A stretch of DNA of 64,000 nt from Streptococcus parasuis (GTDB lineage: Bacteria; Bacillota; Bacilli; Lactobacillales; Streptococcaceae): positions 744,001 through 808,000 of the forward strand of contig NZ_AP024276.1 in assembly GCF_021654455.1 (NCBI RefSeq), in the 5' to 3' direction. The notes below the pieces were generated by a model, which did not search any database, was not told the origin of the DNA, and saw nothing but the letters and a program-made list of their open reading frames with translations. Positions 17,955-28,288 of the stretch are shown piece after piece (within the stretch, counting starts at the first letter, position 1; every line of letters begins with the position of its first letter). The translations under genes were made by a program, and so were the position numbers.

Positions 17955-17982
17955 GAAGCAGAAAGAATTCTTCAAAATACTA

Positions 17983-18013
17983 AAAAAACTTGGTTGATTG
18001 AACCAAGTTTTTT
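17983..18013. terminator. Bidirectional terminator between aguB and the TVP38 gene
   Basis: AAAAAACTTGGTT (17983-17995) pairs with AACCAAGTTTTTT (18001-18013) around GATTG. It has U-runs in both directions and serves two convergent genes. Confidence 0.9.
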
Positions 18014-18605
18014 ATTTCAAAAAATGATGTAGCCAGTAGCTACCGTAGATCCAAAAATAGCTGTATGCAATGATGGAAAATGGTCGACAGATTAGGATAA
18101 TCGAAATGAACTTCCGATAGCTCATACTTGTCAGTCCAGAAATCATCACAACAATATCGGCTGGAGTGAAAGGGAATAACATACAGAAAACGAAGAATAA
18201 TTCATAACCTCGCTTGTTGTCAACTTTCTTTTCATATTTATCGAACGTTTCCTCGTTCATAAATAAGAGACAGAATTTTTTACCATATCTCCGAGCGAGC
18301 CAGAATAAAATAATACTTCCAATATTTATACCAATGTAATTTAGGATGAAACCCCACCAAAATTTAAAGACAAGGAAACCAACGACAGTTGTTACCCCAC
18401 CAGGAATGATAGGGAAAACAACTTGAATAATTTGTAATCCTATGAAAGTTAAGCTGCCATAGACACCTTGATTTTGTAATAAATTGGATAATGCATTCTG
18501 ATCATTTAATATTCCAATTTTGTAAAGCCAAAAAAGGAATATAGCTGTTCCGATCAATACAAGCACACTTAGAACTTGTATAACTTTTTGAAAGAATTTA
18601 TACAT
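18012..18605 (-). CDS. TVP38/TMEM64 family membrane protein
   Basis: This polytopic inner-membrane protein has 197 residues. After a first helix at residues 8-30, the SNARE-associated/TVP38 domain carries the conserved FPIIPGGVTTVVG and the distal FPFTPADIVVMISGLTSM, the paired re-entrant motifs of the DedA superfamily. Relatives are linked to lipid scrambling or membrane homeostasis; the role here is unknown. On the minus strand an extended -10 (TGG-TAGAAT) ends 6 nt before the ATG with no Shine-Dalgarno, so the mRNA is predicted to be leaderless. Confidence 0.85.
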   Translation of the reverse strand: MYKFFQKVIQVLSVLVLIGTAIFLFWLYKIGILNDQNALSNLLQNQGVYGSLTFIGLQIIQVVFPIIPGGVTTVVGFLVFKFWWGFILNYIGINIGSIILFWLARRYGKKFCLLFMNEETFDKYEKKVDNKRGYELFFVFCMLFPFTPADIVVMISGLTSMSYRKFISIILICRPFSIIAYSYFWIYGSYWLHHFLK

Positions 18606-18664
18606 AATTTCATTCTACCATATTTCTTTTGTAATTAAAATTTAGGAACATAAATAAATATTTT

Positions 18665-18693
18665 TTGCAATTCGTTCAAGAATCTGATATAAT
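18665..18693 (+). promoter_or_regulatory. ssrA promoter
   Basis: TTGCAA (18665-18670), a 17-nt spacer and TATAAT (18688-18693). The mature tmRNA 5' end lies about 20 nt downstream. Confidence 0.85.
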
Positions 18694-18713
18694 AACTCTC
18701 GTATCTAACCCAC

Positions 18714-19058
18714 GGGGTTGTTACGGATTCGACAGGCATTATGAGGCTTGTTCTGCAACTCATCGGCAGATGTAAAAATGCCAGTTAAATATAACTGCAA
18801 AAAATACAAATTCTTACGCATTAGCAGCTTAATAACCTGCCTGCGTGACCATTCACAAATTGCTTGTGTTTGTTGATTGGTCTTAATTTTACAAGCTACG
18901 TTGGAATTGAGTCAGGCTGTTCCAAAAGAGATTTACTGACTCGCTTGTACTCGGTTTGAGTTATGTATCAAGTCCAAGTTAAAGTAAGACATAACCTATG
19001 GTTGTAGACGAATAAGTTAGCAGGTGTTTGGACGTGGGTTCGACTCCCACCAGCTCCA
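18714..19058 (+). ncRNA. ssrA: Transfer-messenger RNA (tmRNA)
   Basis: tmRNA rescues stalled ribosomes and tags nascent proteins. The 5' GGGGTTGTTACGGATTCGAC and the 3' tRNA-like arm GTGGGTTCGACTCCCAC before CAGCTCC pair as an alanyl acceptor. The internal frame from GCA (about 18798) encodes AKNTNSYALAA and a stop, the streptococcal-type degradation tag. The mature 3' end is A19058; CCA is formed by the last CCA in the sequence. A tRNA-Ser gene follows 5 nt later, probably on the same precursor. Confidence 0.97.
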
Positions 19059-19063
19059 TATAT

Positions 19064-19151
19064 GGAAGATTACTCAAGAGGCTCAAGAGGCCGTGTTGGA
19101 AACGCGGTAGGCGTGTAACAGCGTGCGTGGGTTCGAATCCCATGTCTTCCG
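19064..19151 (+). tRNA. tRNA-Ser (anticodon GGA)
   Basis: This 88-nt class II tRNA has a long variable arm. The acceptor stem GGAAGAT pairs with GTCTTCC, the anticodon arm CCGTG-TTGGAAA-CGCGG gives anticodon GGA, and the T-arm is GTGGGTTCGAATCCCAT. The CCA tail is not encoded. It lies 5 nt after ssrA and is followed by a terminator. Confidence 0.95.
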
Positions 19152-19157
19152 TATTGC

Positions 19158-19184
19158 AAGAACGATTTTAAATCGTTCTTTTTT
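19158..19184 (+). terminator. Terminator of the ssrA-tRNA-Ser transcript
   Basis: AAGAACGATTT and AAATCGTTCTT form an inverted repeat followed by TTTT, 7 nt after the tRNA. Confidence 0.85.
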
Positions 19185-19237
19185 ATTTTTCAAACGAGTC
19201 TTTCCATCAAAAACGTTCATTTTAAGGCACATACAAC

Positions 19238-19265
19238 TTGATTTTTAAGTAAAATGTGGTATGAT
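19238..19265 (+). promoter_or_regulatory. add promoter
   Basis: TTGATT (19238-19243), 16 nt, then TATGAT (19260-19265) preceded by TGG, an extended -10. It overlaps the most upstream in-frame ATG of add, which therefore cannot be the start of translation from this promoter. Confidence 0.6.
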
Positions 19266-19281
19266 AAGTAACAATATACTC

Positions 19282-20307
19282 ATGAAAGAGATGGAAAGAC
19301 TATTGAATGTTCAGAAATTAGCCAAAGTCGAGTTGCATTGTCATCTAGATGGTTCATTGTCGCTTTCACTTATTCAAAAACTTGCTCAATTAGCTAGTAT
19401 CTCTCTCCCAGAAGAAGATAGTGATTTACGTCAGCTAGTTAGTGTTGATGGCAAGGTGGATAGTTTGATGACCTATTTGAAAAAGTTTGATTTTATTCGT
19501 CCACTGTTACAAACTTCTAAGGCTCTCGAGTTAGCTGCGTACGATGTTGTGCAACAAGCTGCAATGGATAATATTTTGTATATTGAAATTCGTTTTGCAC
19601 CCGAGTTATCAACGGATGGAGGTCTCACTGTCCTAGAGGCCGTAGAAGCAGTTTTGGCTGGATTAGAGCGCGCTCAGAAAGATTTTCATATTATGGCTAA
19701 ATTATTGGTCTGTGGATTAAAACAAACCAATCCAAGCCAGACTAAAGAAATCTTTTCAGCCATTGCAGATTTGGCTCCTAAAGGCTTAGTTGGTTTTGAT
19801 TTTGCAGGAAATGAGGCAGAATATCCAACGGAGGATTTAGAAGAGCTTATCCAATTTACACAATCCTTGGGCTACCCCATCACATTTCATGCTGGTGAAT
19901 GTGGCTGTGTGACCAATGTTGCCCATGCTCTGGCACTTGGTATTAAGAGGATTGGACACGGGACCGCCCTCTATAAGAACCCGGAGGTTATTCAGGAACT
20001 TATTCATAGTGGAGCAACGGTCGAAATGTGTCTAACATCAAACCTCCAAACTGGAGCTGCCTCATCACTGTCAAGCTTTCCTTATTCTCAACTGATAGAG
20101 GCGGGAGCAAAAATCACAATCAATACCGATAATCGAACCGTTTCAAATACAAACTTAAATAAAGAGTACCAACTGTTTGTCGAACATTTCGATACAACTA
20201 AAGAAGATTTTTATCAATTTAATCGTCACGCCATTCAAGCAAGTTTTGCTAGTGAGCAAGAAAAGGAAATATTATTACACTTCCTTTCACTAGCCTACCA
20301 ACAATAA
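19282..20307 (+). CDS. add: Adenosine deaminase
   Basis: This zinc hydrolase converts adenosine to inosine in purine salvage. The metal-binding ELHCHLDGS is near the N-terminus, TFHAGECG supplies the catalytic Glu and His in the middle, and ITINTDNRTVS supplies the late Asp residues. The start is uncertain. The ATG at 19261 lies in the predicted -10, so I use the ATG at 19282. A TTG at 19303, preceded by GGAAAG and giving MNVQKLAKVELHCHLDGS, is also plausible. The length of about 340 residues is normal. Monocistronic. Confidence 0.9.
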   Translation: MKEMERLLNVQKLAKVELHCHLDGSLSLSLIQKLAQLASISLPEEDSDLRQLVSVDGKVDSLMTYLKKFDFIRPLLQTSKALELAAYDVVQQAAMDNILYIEIRFAPELSTDGGLTVLEAVEAVLAGLERAQKDFHIMAKLLVCGLKQTNPSQTKEIFSAIADLAPKGLVGFDFAGNEAEYPTEDLEELIQFTQSLGYPITFHAGECGCVTNVAHALALGIKRIGHGTALYKNPEVIQELIHSGATVEMCLTSNLQTGAASSLSSFPYSQLIEAGAKITINTDNRTVSNTNLNKEYQLFVEHFDTTKEDFYQFNRHAIQASFASEQEKEILLHFLSLAYQQ

Positions 20308-20318
20308 CCTGTAAAAAG

Positions 20319-20360
20319 AAAGCTCTAGACCACATCCGAGTGACATGGGAAGAGCTTTTT
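20319..20360. terminator. Terminator between add and the ABC operon
   Basis: AAAGCTCT (20319-20326) pairs with AGAGCTTT (20351-20358) across a 24-nt loop, then TT. It lies between two convergent genes. Confidence 0.6.
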
Positions 20361-20361
20361 A

Positions 20362-21144
20362 TTATTGTAGGTTCAACTTCTTGGTCATGATATAATGGGT
20401 ACCAAAGTAATAACCAAAGGCCAAGACAATATTTAATAATACAAAGAATGGATTTGGATATAAAGAGCTAATAGTCTCTGCATATACATCTCCTTGGTTG
20501 ATATAATAGAACATACTGATTGAGCCTGACAAAATACTGATACCGATGTAAGTTAAAATGGCAAATAGTAATCGATGATCTCGAAATAGTTGACCAACTG
20601 AAATAGAGAAGTAGATAAGTAGGATTCCCCTTATACTCTCAATCAATGTACTAAGAGCATATGCGATGAATACACCGATATCAACTTGCTGAAACACGTA
20701 TTGCAGTTCAGGAATTAATAATTCATTCGTTGACATAAGCACGAAACTGATTACTATTCCAATAGCTAGGAGAGCAGTTATTCCTGCCAAGAAGTACCAT
20801 ACTAAAGAGGCAACTAGTTTACTAAGGATCAGTTGGTGACTATTGACAGGAAGGGTCATGGTTAAGTATCCTTGTCTTCCGTAAATATTGCTTCTAAAAC
20901 GGTTGATGACCAGAACGAAAGTTGATAGAAAGAGCGCTGCAATTAGAATACCGAATACCATTGATGAAGTACCGAAAAGGAACATTTCTGCGTTTGCAGT
21001 ATTCACAGCAGATGTAGTTGATTTTAATACCAAAGCCTGTATCCAAAAACCTAATACGACTGAAAGAATAATGACTCCCAAGTAGATTCCTAAATACCAT
21101 TTTCCAACGGATTTGAATTCATATTTTAATAGTTTTTTAAACAT
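20362..21144 (-). CDS. ABC transporter permease
   Basis: This 260-residue integral membrane protein has about six hydrophobic helices and an N-terminal LLKYEFKSVGKWYLG segment seen in ABC-2-type permeases that pair with a GntR/YtrA-type regulator. The conserved NRFRSNIYGRQGYLTMTLPV loop follows TM2. The substrate cannot be read from the sequence. The start codon shares a base with the stop of the upstream ATPase gene, so the two are translationally coupled. Confidence 0.8.
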   Translation of the reverse strand: MFKKLLKYEFKSVGKWYLGIYLGVIILSVVLGFWIQALVLKSTTSAVNTANAEMFLFGTSSMVFGILIAALFLSTFVLVINRFRSNIYGRQGYLTMTLPVNSHQLILSKLVASLVWYFLAGITALLAIGIVISFVLMSTNELLIPELQYVFQQVDIGVFIAYALSTLIESIRGILLIYFSISVGQLFRDHRLLFAILTYIGISILSGSISMFYYINQGDVYAETISSLYPNPFFVLLNIVLAFGYYFGTHYIMTKKLNLQ

Positions 21145-21869
21145 TACAATCCCCTTACATGTTCTGCTTTAAAATCTTGACGGAAGAGTGAATCAATAGA
21201 TTCTCCTGTTTCAATTCTCAAATCATCTACGTTCCCTTGTCGGATAACACTACCGTACTGTAGGAAAATGACTTCATCTAATATTTGTTCAACATCAGCA
21301 ATTAAATGAGTAGAGATGATAACGGAAGCCGTCGGAGAATAATTATTGATAATCGTACGTAAAATATAATCACGTGCTGCAGGATCAACTCCGCCAATTG
21401 GTTCATCTAATACATACAATTGCGCTTGTCGACTCATAACCAATATCAGTTGAACTTTTTCTTTGTTCCCTTTTGAGAGATGTTTCATTCGACTATTCAA
21501 ATCAATTTGCAACTCCGCTAAGAGGGTGCAGGCACGTTCCATATCAAAATCTTTGTAAAAATCTGCAAAAAAATGTACAGCTTCAATTACTTTCATTTGT
21601 TCGTCCAAATAGGTTGTATCTGGAAGATAGGAAACGATAGCTTTTGTTTCTGGTGAGGGGGTACGACCATTAATGAGAACTTGACCATACTCAGGTTGAA
21701 GTAAGCCGTTGATAATCTTAATCATGGTTGTTTTTCCTGAACCATTTGGACCTAACAAGCCAATTATTTTTCCAGCTGGTAATTTCAAGTTAACATTGTT
21801 CAGTGCGACAGCACCTCCATATGACTTGGAAACTTGTTGTAACTCGACCAGTGTAAACGCATTATTCAT
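21144..21869 (-). CDS. ABC transporter ATP-binding protein
   Basis: This 241-residue ABC ATPase has Walker A GLLGPNGSGKTT and Walker B LYVLDEP followed by a D-loop. The signature is LSKGNKEKVQL, a variant of LSGGQ common in exporters of the YtrB/CcmA type. The H-loop histidine lies in IISTHLIADVE. It overlaps the GntR regulator gene by 8 nt upstream and touches the permease gene downstream. The most likely role is export of a cell-envelope-active compound or stress response, by analogy with YtrABC; this is inference. Confidence 0.88.
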   Translation of the reverse strand: MNNAFTLVELQQVSKSYGGAVALNNVNLKLPAGKIIGLLGPNGSGKTTMIKIINGLLQPEYGQVLINGRTPSPETKAIVSYLPDTTYLDEQMKVIEAVHFFADFYKDFDMERACTLLAELQIDLNSRMKHLSKGNKEKVQLILVMSRQAQLYVLDEPIGGVDPAARDYILRTIINNYSPTASVIISTHLIADVEQILDEVIFLQYGSVIRQGNVDDLRIETGESIDSLFRQDFKAEHVRGL

Positions 21870-22236
21870 AAGAAACTCCCTTCAAGAAATCATCTAGTTG
21901 TTTAACTAATTCGTCTTGCTTGAAACCTAAATCAAGCATATTTGTAACAAAATTATCTAATTCATTCTGTGCTAATCGGAGACGAGTTCGCCGGATTAGT
22001 TCGTCGTTATCTGTCACATATCTGCCAGTGGTTCTAACGGAGTAAACGAATCCTTCTGTTTCTAAGTCAGACAAGGCCCGTTGGACTGTGTTGGGGTTTA
22101 CACCAGCAGTCTCAGCTAAATCTCGGACAGTAGGAAGTTTGTCTCCTGATTTTAATTGGTTTGTTACTATTTGTAATTTTATGGTATTACTTATCTGGAT
22201 GTATATTGGGATGTTATTATCAAATTTCCAAGCCAT
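21862..22236 (-). CDS. GntR family transcriptional regulator (YtrA subfamily)
   Basis: This is a 124-residue regulator. The N-terminal winged helix-turn-helix contains PIYIQISNTIKLQIV, LPTVRDLAETAGVNPNTVQRAL and the wing FVYSVRTTGRYV. The C-terminal tail is short, as in the YtrA subfamily, whose members repress an adjacent ABC transporter. I chose the Met at 22236, preceded on the minus strand by GAGAGG; a longer frame upstream would run through the promoter. It is the first gene of the regulator-ATPase-permease operon and probably autoregulatory. Confidence 0.9.
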   Translation of the reverse strand: MAWKFDNNIPIYIQISNTIKLQIVTNQLKSGDKLPTVRDLAETAGVNPNTVQRALSDLETEGFVYSVRTTGRYVTDNDELIRRTRLRLAQNELDNFVTNMLDLGFKQDELVKQLDDFLKGVSYE

Positions 22237-22288
22237 GATTAGTGCCTCTCTATAGGTTAGGTTATGTTTGTATTTTTGTTCTATATAC

Positions 22289-22317
22289 ATAATACAATAA
22301 AATTTCTTGGACTGCAA
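22289..22317 (-). promoter_or_regulatory. Promoter of the GntR-ABC operon
   Basis: On the minus strand TTGCAG (22312-22317), 17 nt, then TATTAT (22289-22294), about 50 nt before the regulator start. Confidence 0.7.
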
Positions 22318-22435
22318 GAGAAAAGTTTTATCAAGATGTATTTTTGACAATAAATAAGAGGTTAGAATGATTTTTAAATTGAAAATATGGTGAAGATAGG
22401 TTGTAAAACTTGAACTTTGAATTTTGGAATTACCG

Positions 22436-22473
22436 AACCACGCAATGCGTGGTATCGATATTTTTGGTATAAT
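22436..22473 (+). promoter_or_regulatory. dnaE promoter with a perfect palindrome at the -35 position
   Basis: TGG-TATAAT (22465-22473) is an extended -10. No -35 hexamer is visible; its place is occupied by the 17-nt perfect palindrome ACCACGCAATGCGTGGT (22436-22452). This could be an operator or a hairpin. A dnaE Shine-Dalgarno follows. Confidence 0.55.
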
Positions 22474-22499
22474 GAATATAACAATAAAAGGAGAACTCC

Positions 22500-25400
22500 A
22501 TGCTAGCGCAATTAGATACAAAAACCGTCTATACCTTTATGGATAGCATGGTTACAATTGAAGAATACGTTAAACGTGCAAAAAATCTTGGCTATCAGAC
22601 TATAGGAATCATGGATATTCATTCTTTGTACGCTGCATATGGATTTTTGGAAACCTGTCAAAAAGAAGGGCTCAGACCCATCATTGGTTGTGAATTGGAC
22701 TGGAAATATAATAACGGCCAGTCAGAAATTTTAACGAAACTGATCGCATTATCGACAAAGGGTTACCAAAACCTGATGAAAATCTCTACCGCAAAAATGA
22801 CCGGTCAAGATGATTTTGATTCGATTCGTCAATTTCTTCAAGATATTGCAGTTATTGTCCCTTTTAAAGATGGTGTCGATAAACTTGATTTGGGGGTAGA
22901 CTATTATATAGGTATTTATTCAGATACACCAGTTCAGTCTTTTGACCATCCTGTCCTTCCGTTACATACAGTGCGTTATTTTCAAGAAAATCAACTAGAG
23001 AGTCTTCAAGTTTTACGTGCTATCAGAGACAATATTCCTCTTAATCAAGTAAACGAAATTGAACACCAGCAAGTTTTACTATCTGCTGAAAGATTAACGA
23101 TGATCTTCAAGGAGCGATATCCTCAGGCAATCTCCAATCTTGCACAATTAGTGGAAAATGTTTCTTATCATCTTGATAAAAAAGTTAAACTTCCTCGATT
23201 TAATCGTCAGCGACCTGCAGTTGAGGAATTGAGAGAAAAAGCACAAGCAGGCTTAGCGGAAAAACAATTGGATTTCCCCCTTTATCAAGAACGTTTGGAT
23301 AAGGAATTGGCCATCATTCATCAGATGGGATTTGATGATTATTTCCTGATTGTATGGGATTTACTTCGATTTGGTCGTAGCCAGGGTTACTATATGGGAA
23401 TGGGACGAGGATCAGCTGTAGGAAGTTTGGTTGCTTATGCATTAAATATTACAGGTATTGATCCTGTCAAACACAACTTGCTATTTGAACGGTTTCTAAA
23501 TAGTGAACGGTATTCTATGCCCGATATAGATATTGATATACCGGATGTCCATCGCTCGGATTTTATCCGTTATGTTCGTGATCGCTATGGTACGACGCAT
23601 GCGGCTCAAATTGTGACCTATTCTACTTTTGGAGCCAAGCAAGCTATCCGCGATGTCTTTAAGCGTTTTGGAACACCGGAATATGAACTGACCAATATTA
23701 CTAAAAAAATTTCTTTTCGTGATAGTCTGGAGTCCGCTTATCAGAGAAACGCCGCATTTCGCCAAATCATCAATAGTAAAATAGAGTATCAAAAAGCCTT
23801 TGCTATTGCTAGACAAATTGAAGGCCAGCCAAGGCAAACATCAATTCATGCTGCTGGTGTTGTGGTTAGTGACGAGGACTTGACGGATACTATTCCATTA
23901 AAAATCGGCGACGATATGCTGATAACACAGTATGATGCTCACGCGGTTGAAGCTAATGGACTTCTAAAGATGGATTTTCTGGGGTTAAGAAACCTGACAT
24001 TTGTTCAGAAAATGGCGGAATTGGTCAAGAAGAAATATAATAAAACGATTGATATTGCTGCAATTGATTTGGAGGATTCGGCAACTTTAGAATTATTTGC
24101 CAAAGGGCTGACCAAAGGTATTTTTCAATTTGAACAGCCAGGTGCCATTAGTTTATTAAAACGTGTAAAACCTAATCGTTTTGAGGATATCGTAGCTACA
24201 ACAAGTTTGAACCGCCCGGGTGCGAGTGATTATTCAGAGAATTTTGTTCAACGAAAACAGGGCAAAGAAGCAGTCGTCTTGTTAGATCCATCAATTGCTT
24301 CTATACTTGAACCGACCTACGGGATTATGCTTTATCAAGAACAGGTCATGCAGATTGCTCAAGTGTATGCTGGATTTACGCTTGGGAAAGCTGACTTGCT
24401 CCGTCGAGCCATGTCTAAGAAAAATGTTCAGGAAATGCAAGCGATGGAGGCTGATTTTTTAATAGGAGCTGAAAAGAATGGCCATGAGAAGTCAAAAGCC
24501 AAAGATATTTTTGCGATGATGGCCAAGTTTGCTGGATACGGTTTTAATAGAAGTCATGCCTATGCGTATTCAGCCCTTGCCTTTCAGATGGCTTATTTTA
24601 AAACTCATTATCCAGATGTATTTTTTGAAGTGATGTTGAATTATTCGAATGTAGCTTATATTCATGATGCCTTGCAATTCGAATTTCAGATTGCCCCATT
24701 GTACATCAATACCATTCCTTACCATGATAAATTTGAGCAAGATAAAATCTACATTGGTTTAAAAACTATTAAAGGATTATCTAGAGATTTCGCTATTTGG
24801 ATAATAGAAAATCGACCATTCATTACATTCGAAGATTTTATTCTACGACTACCTCATCAATATAGAAAAAAAGAACAGTTATTGCCGTTGATACAACTTG
24901 GTTTATTTGATGAGATTGAGTCGAATCGGAAGAAAATAGTTGAAAATCTTGAAAATCTGTTCGTTTTTGCGGAAGCATTTGGGACTTTTTTTGCGGAGGA
25001 AGCCTATAGTTGGAAGCATGTGGATGACTATTCCAATATCGAGAAATACAACATGGAACAAGAAATAATTGGTTTGGGAATTAGTCCACACCCTCTCATT
25101 CAATTACAAAAAGAATCTTCCCAAAGACTTACTGACATTGTAGATTTAGAAACTGAAAGCAAGGCAACAGTTTTGGTTCAAATTCAATCTGTGCGTGTTA
25201 TTCGAACCAAAAAAACTGGGGAGCAAATGGCCTTTCTACAAGTAACCGATACAAAACATAAATTGGATGTTACTTTATTTCCTGAAACTTACAGAAAATA
25301 TCAATCGTTTTTAAAAGAAAATGTCATTTGTTATTTGACTGGAAGGGTTCAGGAACGGGATAATCAACACCAACTCGTGCTGGATTATTTAGAATTGGTC

Positions 25401-25610
25401 GCACAAGAAAAACTTTGGATATTGTTAGAAAACAAAGAGAATGATTTTGCAATTGCTCGCATTTTAGAAAAATATAGGGGAACTATTCCCGTTGTTCTAC
25501 ACTATCAAGATAGTAATCAGACAATTCAAGCTGAGACATATTTGGTAATGAAAACGCCTCAATTAGAAGAAGAATTGGCAGAATTTGTTATGAAAGCGAT
25601 TTTTCGATAA
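22500..25610 (+). CDS. dnaE: DNA polymerase III alpha subunit DnaE
   Basis: This is the replicative polymerase of the DnaE class, which in Firmicutes works beside PolC, chiefly on the lagging strand. It has 1036 residues. The catalytic aspartates lie in PDIDIDIPD and the family C core includes MGRGSAVGSLVAYAL and KMDFLGLRNLT. A C-terminal OB-fold domain follows. The N-terminal PHP domain has lost the usual HxH metal site: the first strand reads LDTKTVYTFMDS. AAAGGAG precedes the ATG. pfkA follows after 84 nt with its own promoter. Confidence 0.95.
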   Translation: MLAQLDTKTVYTFMDSMVTIEEYVKRAKNLGYQTIGIMDIHSLYAAYGFLETCQKEGLRPIIGCELDWKYNNGQSEILTKLIALSTKGYQNLMKISTAKMTGQDDFDSIRQFLQDIAVIVPFKDGVDKLDLGVDYYIGIYSDTPVQSFDHPVLPLHTVRYFQENQLESLQVLRAIRDNIPLNQVNEIEHQQVLLSAERLTMIFKERYPQAISNLAQLVENVSYHLDKKVKLPRFNRQRPAVEELREKAQAGLAEKQLDFPLYQERLDKELAIIHQMGFDDYFLIVWDLLRFGRSQGYYMGMGRGSAVGSLVAYALNITGIDPVKHNLLFERFLNSERYSMPDIDIDIPDVHRSDFIRYVRDRYGTTHAAQIVTYSTFGAKQAIRDVFKRFGTPEYELTNITKKISFRDSLESAYQRNAAFRQIINSKIEYQKAFAIARQIEGQPRQTSIHAAGVVVSDEDLTDTIPLKIGDDMLITQYDAHAVEANGLLKMDFLGLRNLTFVQKMAELVKKKYNKTIDIAAIDLEDSATLELFAKGLTKGIFQFEQPGAISLLKRVKPNRFEDIVATTSLNRPGASDYSENFVQRKQGKEAVVLLDPSIASILEPTYGIMLYQEQVMQIAQVYAGFTLGKADLLRRAMSKKNVQEMQAMEADFLIGAEKNGHEKSKAKDIFAMMAKFAGYGFNRSHAYAYSALAFQMAYFKTHYPDVFFEVMLNYSNVAYIHDALQFEFQIAPLYINTIPYHDKFEQDKIYIGLKTIKGLSRDFAIWIIENRPFITFEDFILRLPHQYRKKEQLLPLIQLGLFDEIESNRKKIVENLENLFVFAEAFGTFFAEEAYSWKHVDDYSNIEKYNMEQEIIGLGISPHPLIQLQKESSQRLTDIVDLETESKATVLVQIQSVRVIRTKKTGEQMAFLQVTDTKHKLDVTLFPETYRKYQSFLKENVICYLTGRVQERDNQHQLVLDYLELVAQEKLWILLENKENDFAIARILEKYRGTIPVVLHYQDSNQTIQAETYLVMKTPQLEEELAEFVMKAIFR

Positions 25611-25647
25611 AAAATTAGCAAAAAGTCAAGCAAGTTTATCTTAAGTA

Positions 25648-25656
25648 TGTTATAAT
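25648..25656 (+). promoter_or_regulatory. pfkA extended -10 promoter
   Basis: TGT-TATAAT at 25648-25656 with no clear -35. The pfkA ATG lies 38 nt downstream with AAAGGAG in the leader. Confidence 0.6.
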
Positions 25657-25667
25657 AGGGCAGTTAA

Positions 25668-26705
<1,038 letters not shown>

Positions 26706-26773
26706 AGTAACGTTGTTTTATAGTGTTAATTTAGGGTCATAAGACCATAAAAATAAAAGGAGTTTTATTTATC

Positions 26774-28279
26774 ATGAACAAACGTGTCAAAATCGTTGCA
26801 ACTCTTGGTCCTGCGGTTGAAATCCGCGGTGGTAAAAAATTCGGTGACGATGGTTACTGGGGCGAAAAATTAGATGTTGAAGCATCTGCTCAAAAAATTG
26901 CCCAATTGATTACTGAAGGTGCTAACGTATTCCGTTTCAACTTCTCACATGGTGACCACCAAGAGCAAGGTGAACGTATGGCAACTGTACGTCGAGCTGA
27001 AGAAATTGCTGGTAAAAAAGTAGCTTTCTTGTTGGATACAAAAGGTCCTGAAATTCGTACTGAGTTATTCGAAGGTGATGCAAAAGAGTTTTCTTATACA
27101 ACTGGTGAGCAACTTCGCGTAGCAACAAAACAAGGCATCAAATCAACTAAAGAAGTGATTGCTTTGAACGTCGCTGGTGGTCTTGATGTATTCGACGACG
27201 TTGAAGTTGGTAAACAAATCCTTGTAGACGATGGTAAACTTGGATTGACAGTTATTGCTAAAGATGAAGAAACTCGTGAATTCATCGTTGGTGTTGAAAA
27301 TGATGGTGTTATCGCAAAACAAAAAGGTGTAAACATTCCTTACACTAAAATTCCTTTCCCAGCTCTTGCAGATCGTGATAACGCAGATATTCGTTTTGGT
27401 CTTGAGCAAGGTTTGAACTTCATCGCAATTTCATTTGTACGTACTGCAAAAGACGTTGAAGAAGTGCGTAACATCTGTAAAGAAACTGGTAACGATCATG
27501 TTCAATTGTTCGCAAAAATTGAAAACCAACAAGGTATCGATAATATTGATGAAATCATCGAAGCAGCTGATGGTATCATGATTGCGCGTGGTGACATGGG
27601 TATTGAAGTACCGTTTGAAATGGTTCCAGTTTACCAAAAAATGATTATCACTAAAGTGAATGCGGCTGGTAAAGCAGTTATTACGGCAACAAACATGTTG
27701 GAAACAATGACTGAAAAACCACGTGCAACTCGTTCAGAAGTTTCAGACGTGTTCAACGCAGTTATCGATGGTACAGATGCTACAATGCTTTCTGGTGAGT
27801 CAGCAAATGGTAAATACCCTGTTGAATCAGTACGCACAATGGCAACTATTGCTAAGAATGCTCAAACATTGTTGAATGAATATGGTCGTTTGAATTCAGA
27901 TCACTTTAACCGTGCTTCTAAAACTGAAGTTATCGCATCTGCAGTTAAAGATGCTTGTCATTCAATGAACATCAAATTGGTGGTAACTGTGACAGAAACT
28001 GGTTTCTCAGCTCGTCAAATTTCTAAATACCGCCCAGATGCAGACATTCTTGCAATTACTTTCACAGAGAAAGTTCAAAAATCATTGATGGTGAACTGGG
28101 GGGTTATTCCAGTAGTAACTGAAAAACCAGACTCAACTGATGATATGTTCGAATTGGCTGAAAAAGTTGCTTTGGAACAAGGTCTTGTTGAATCAGGTGA
28201 CGATATTGTTATCGTTGCTGGTGTGCCAGTTGGTGTATCAGGTTCAACAAACACAATGCGTGTTCGCACTGTAAAATAA
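26774..28279 (+). CDS. pyk: Pyruvate kinase
   Basis: This enzyme makes pyruvate and ATP from phosphoenolpyruvate. It has 501 residues, the streptococcal length. The N-terminal RVKIVATLGPA, the active-site FNFSHGDH, the catalytic-lysine region around LFAKIENQQG and the MIARGDMGIEVP signature are all present. The C-terminal allosteric domain ends VGVSGSTNTMRVRTVK. AAAAGGAG precedes the ATG. It is probably cotranscribed with pfkA, and a strong terminator follows. Confidence 0.97.
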   Translation: MNKRVKIVATLGPAVEIRGGKKFGDDGYWGEKLDVEASAQKIAQLITEGANVFRFNFSHGDHQEQGERMATVRRAEEIAGKKVAFLLDTKGPEIRTELFEGDAKEFSYTTGEQLRVATKQGIKSTKEVIALNVAGGLDVFDDVEVGKQILVDDGKLGLTVIAKDEETREFIVGVENDGVIAKQKGVNIPYTKIPFPALADRDNADIRFGLEQGLNFIAISFVRTAKDVEEVRNICKETGNDHVQLFAKIENQQGIDNIDEIIEAADGIMIARGDMGIEVPFEMVPVYQKMIITKVNAAGKAVITATNMLETMTEKPRATRSEVSDVFNAVIDGTDATMLSGESANGKYPVESVRTMATIAKNAQTLLNEYGRLNSDHFNRASKTEVIASAVKDACHSMNIKLVVTVTETGFSARQISKYRPDADILAITFTEKVQKSLMVNWGVIPVVTEKPDSTDDMFELAEKVALEQGLVESGDDIVIVAGVPVGVSGSTNTMRVRTVK

Positions 28280-28288
28280 TCTATAAAG

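Noticed and set aside
19261..19281. ATG at 19261 as the add start
   Set aside because: It overlaps the predicted -10 hexamer and so lies upstream of the transcription start.
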